Below are positions 19,206 to 20,066 of a stretch of DNA of 20,066 nucleotides, in pieces. Both the position numbers and the translations under genes were made by a program. The DNA comes from Entrophospora sp. SA101. Its lineage: Eukaryota; Glomeromycota; Glomeromycetes; Entrophosporales; Entrophosporaceae. Within the stretch, counting starts at the first letter, position 1; the number at the start of each line of letters is the position of its first letter. The stretch spans positions 40,957-61,022 of the forward strand of contig CAUDNR010002913.1 in the NCBI GenBank assembly GCA_958430865.1, written 5' to 3'. The notes under the pieces were generated by a model that saw nothing but the letters and a program-made list of their open reading frames with translations, was not told where the DNA came from and searched no databases.

Positions 19206-19627
19206 CTAAGCCGATTGTTTCAACAATTTCATTTTATTAGAGTCAATTATCAATATTTTCAAACCTGGTCTTCCCTTGTGTTTTATTTCATATCCTGAGC
19301 TAGTGTGTATATCTTCAACTGTGATTGAGCCTTGATATGTCTATGCAAGCAATATCACCATAATAAATATGTTGCTTGTGTCAAATAAATAGCATCACTT
19401 TGTTCGACAGCTGGCAAGGAAGGTCAAAGTGGATATTTATCATAATGATCATCCCATATAGTTTGTGCCAATTTCTTTCTAGCTTTTTCTAATCTTACTT
19501 CGTCGTTAATACTAGTAAGATACATGTAAAATTTTTTCCTATACCTCGACCAAATTCTATAATTATCATCGTCAGAATGACAAACCGAGAACCTTTGACT
19601 CGATTTGTGTATTACTAAAGCTCCTTT
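19206..19627 (-). pseudogene. Broken exon of an unknown protein family
   Basis: After a possible acceptor (TGCAG, 19628-19632) the minus strand reads KGALVIHKSSQRFSVCHSDD, DNYRIWSRYRKKFYMYLTSI and NDEVRLEKARKKLAQTIWDD to TGA 19424-19426. The same frame continues SLPAVEQSDAIYLTQATYLL to another TGA. In a further frame, GSITVEDIHTSSGYEIKHKG and RPGLKILIIDSNK run to TAG 19206-19208. At least two stops and one frameshift are present. Both TGA codons sit where Trp or Arg would fit, consistent with G-to-A or C-to-T decay. No domain is recognised. The plus-strand frame over 18968-19240 is a shadow. Confidence 0.45.
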
Positions 19628-20066
19628 CTGCATTATAGGTAATCAACCCTCTAATTTTCAGGCACTTATTTTTTATTTCAGATACTATTTCTGATGAACG
19701 AACGAGTTCCGTTGGATTGTAATTTTATTTCTTAAAAATTGCTATGTTATATTAAGAGAGAAAATATGATACTTGGAACAATAAAAAAGATTGTAATTCA
19801 TTTATACTTAATTTTTGTTAGTATTACTTGTATTATTTTGCTATTTGGATTACTTTTCAATCAAAACATCATCTTTTCCCTGCCTGTCGTTCAAAAAATA
19901 TTCATTATCATTATCATTATAAAAATTTTTTACGATTAATTAACTTTTATTTTCTATGCTGTTAACTCACTATCTCTATTACTACTATTCTAAAAAAAAT
20001 AAACAGATAAGGACCATTGAAAACCAAAAAAACACATGTTTTGGATTATAAAAGAATTTAACGAAC
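19628..20066. other. AT-rich right end of the window
   Basis: No gene is supported. The plus-strand frame at 19739-19939 is a hydrophobic, Ile-rich low-complexity translation of AT-rich DNA with no conserved motif. The part next to 19628 is presumably intron of the adjacent relic. Confidence 0.4.

Noticed and set aside
18968..19240. Plus-strand 90-codon hydrophobic frame
   Set aside because: No ATG start; partly antisense to the broken exon on the minus strand; composition follows AT-richness.
19739..19939. Possible small membrane protein
   Set aside because: Hydrophobicity comes from Ile/Leu/Phe codons of AT-rich DNA, ending in a low-complexity Ile run; no conserved feature.
1..20066. tRNA or rRNA genes
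   Set aside because: I saw no cloverleaf-like G/C-rich segment with conserved A and B boxes and no rRNA-like sequence on either strand; a covariance search was not possible.

Overview
The window looks like nuclear DNA of an arbuscular mycorrhizal fungus (Glomeromycotina), most likely Rhizophagus or a close relative. This is an inference. It rests on very high AT content, multi-exon genes with short introns (about 70-130 nt), and a dense set of decayed transposon-type proteins whose motifs I recognise from Rhizophagus gene families. No database could be searched.

Layout. Positions 1-2690 (minus strand) hold a broken, intron-containing CACTA/EnSpm-like transposase gene that runs off the left edge. 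A small two-exon unknown gene candidate (2940-3271, plus) is divergent from it. A truncated Aurora-kinase-like pseudogene lies at 4058-5115 (minus). Next to it is a decayed gene of a Rhizophagus-type family with a degenerate PD-(D/E)XK-like motif (5404-7309, minus). A Ty3/Gypsy integrase C-terminal relic (7788-8032, minus) and an acidic coding remnant (8376-8590, minus) follow. At 8830-9663 and 10451-11336 there are two copies of one small element carrying the C-terminal part of a transposase (DUF7869-like). The second copy keeps terminal inverted repeats and a TA duplication.

The two genes that look functional sit at 13036-16870. A six-exon gene on the plus strand encodes a probable BORCS5 homologue (BORC lysosome/vacuole-positioning complex) and appears to use a GC-AG intron. 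An eight-exon gene on the minus strand encodes COQ6, the flavin monooxygenase of ubiquinone synthesis. Both were assembled here exon by exon with consistent phases (358 and 531 codons). They converge tail to tail with 50 bp between their stop codons.

To the right are a coding remnant (17479-17820, plus), a degenerate tandem repeat of about 20 bp (18019-18110), an ATTCGTnnn minisatellite (18531-18899) and another broken coding remnant on the minus strand (19206-19627).

The main points for follow-up are: the paired element copies, whose 3' halves match base for base by eye while their 5' halves diverge; a recurring C:G to T:A pattern in the decayed genes; a long near-perfect hairpin at 12468-12545; and the GC-AG intron in the BORCS5-like gene. 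I see no new multi-gene system. Most of the window is transposon debris around two housekeeping genes.
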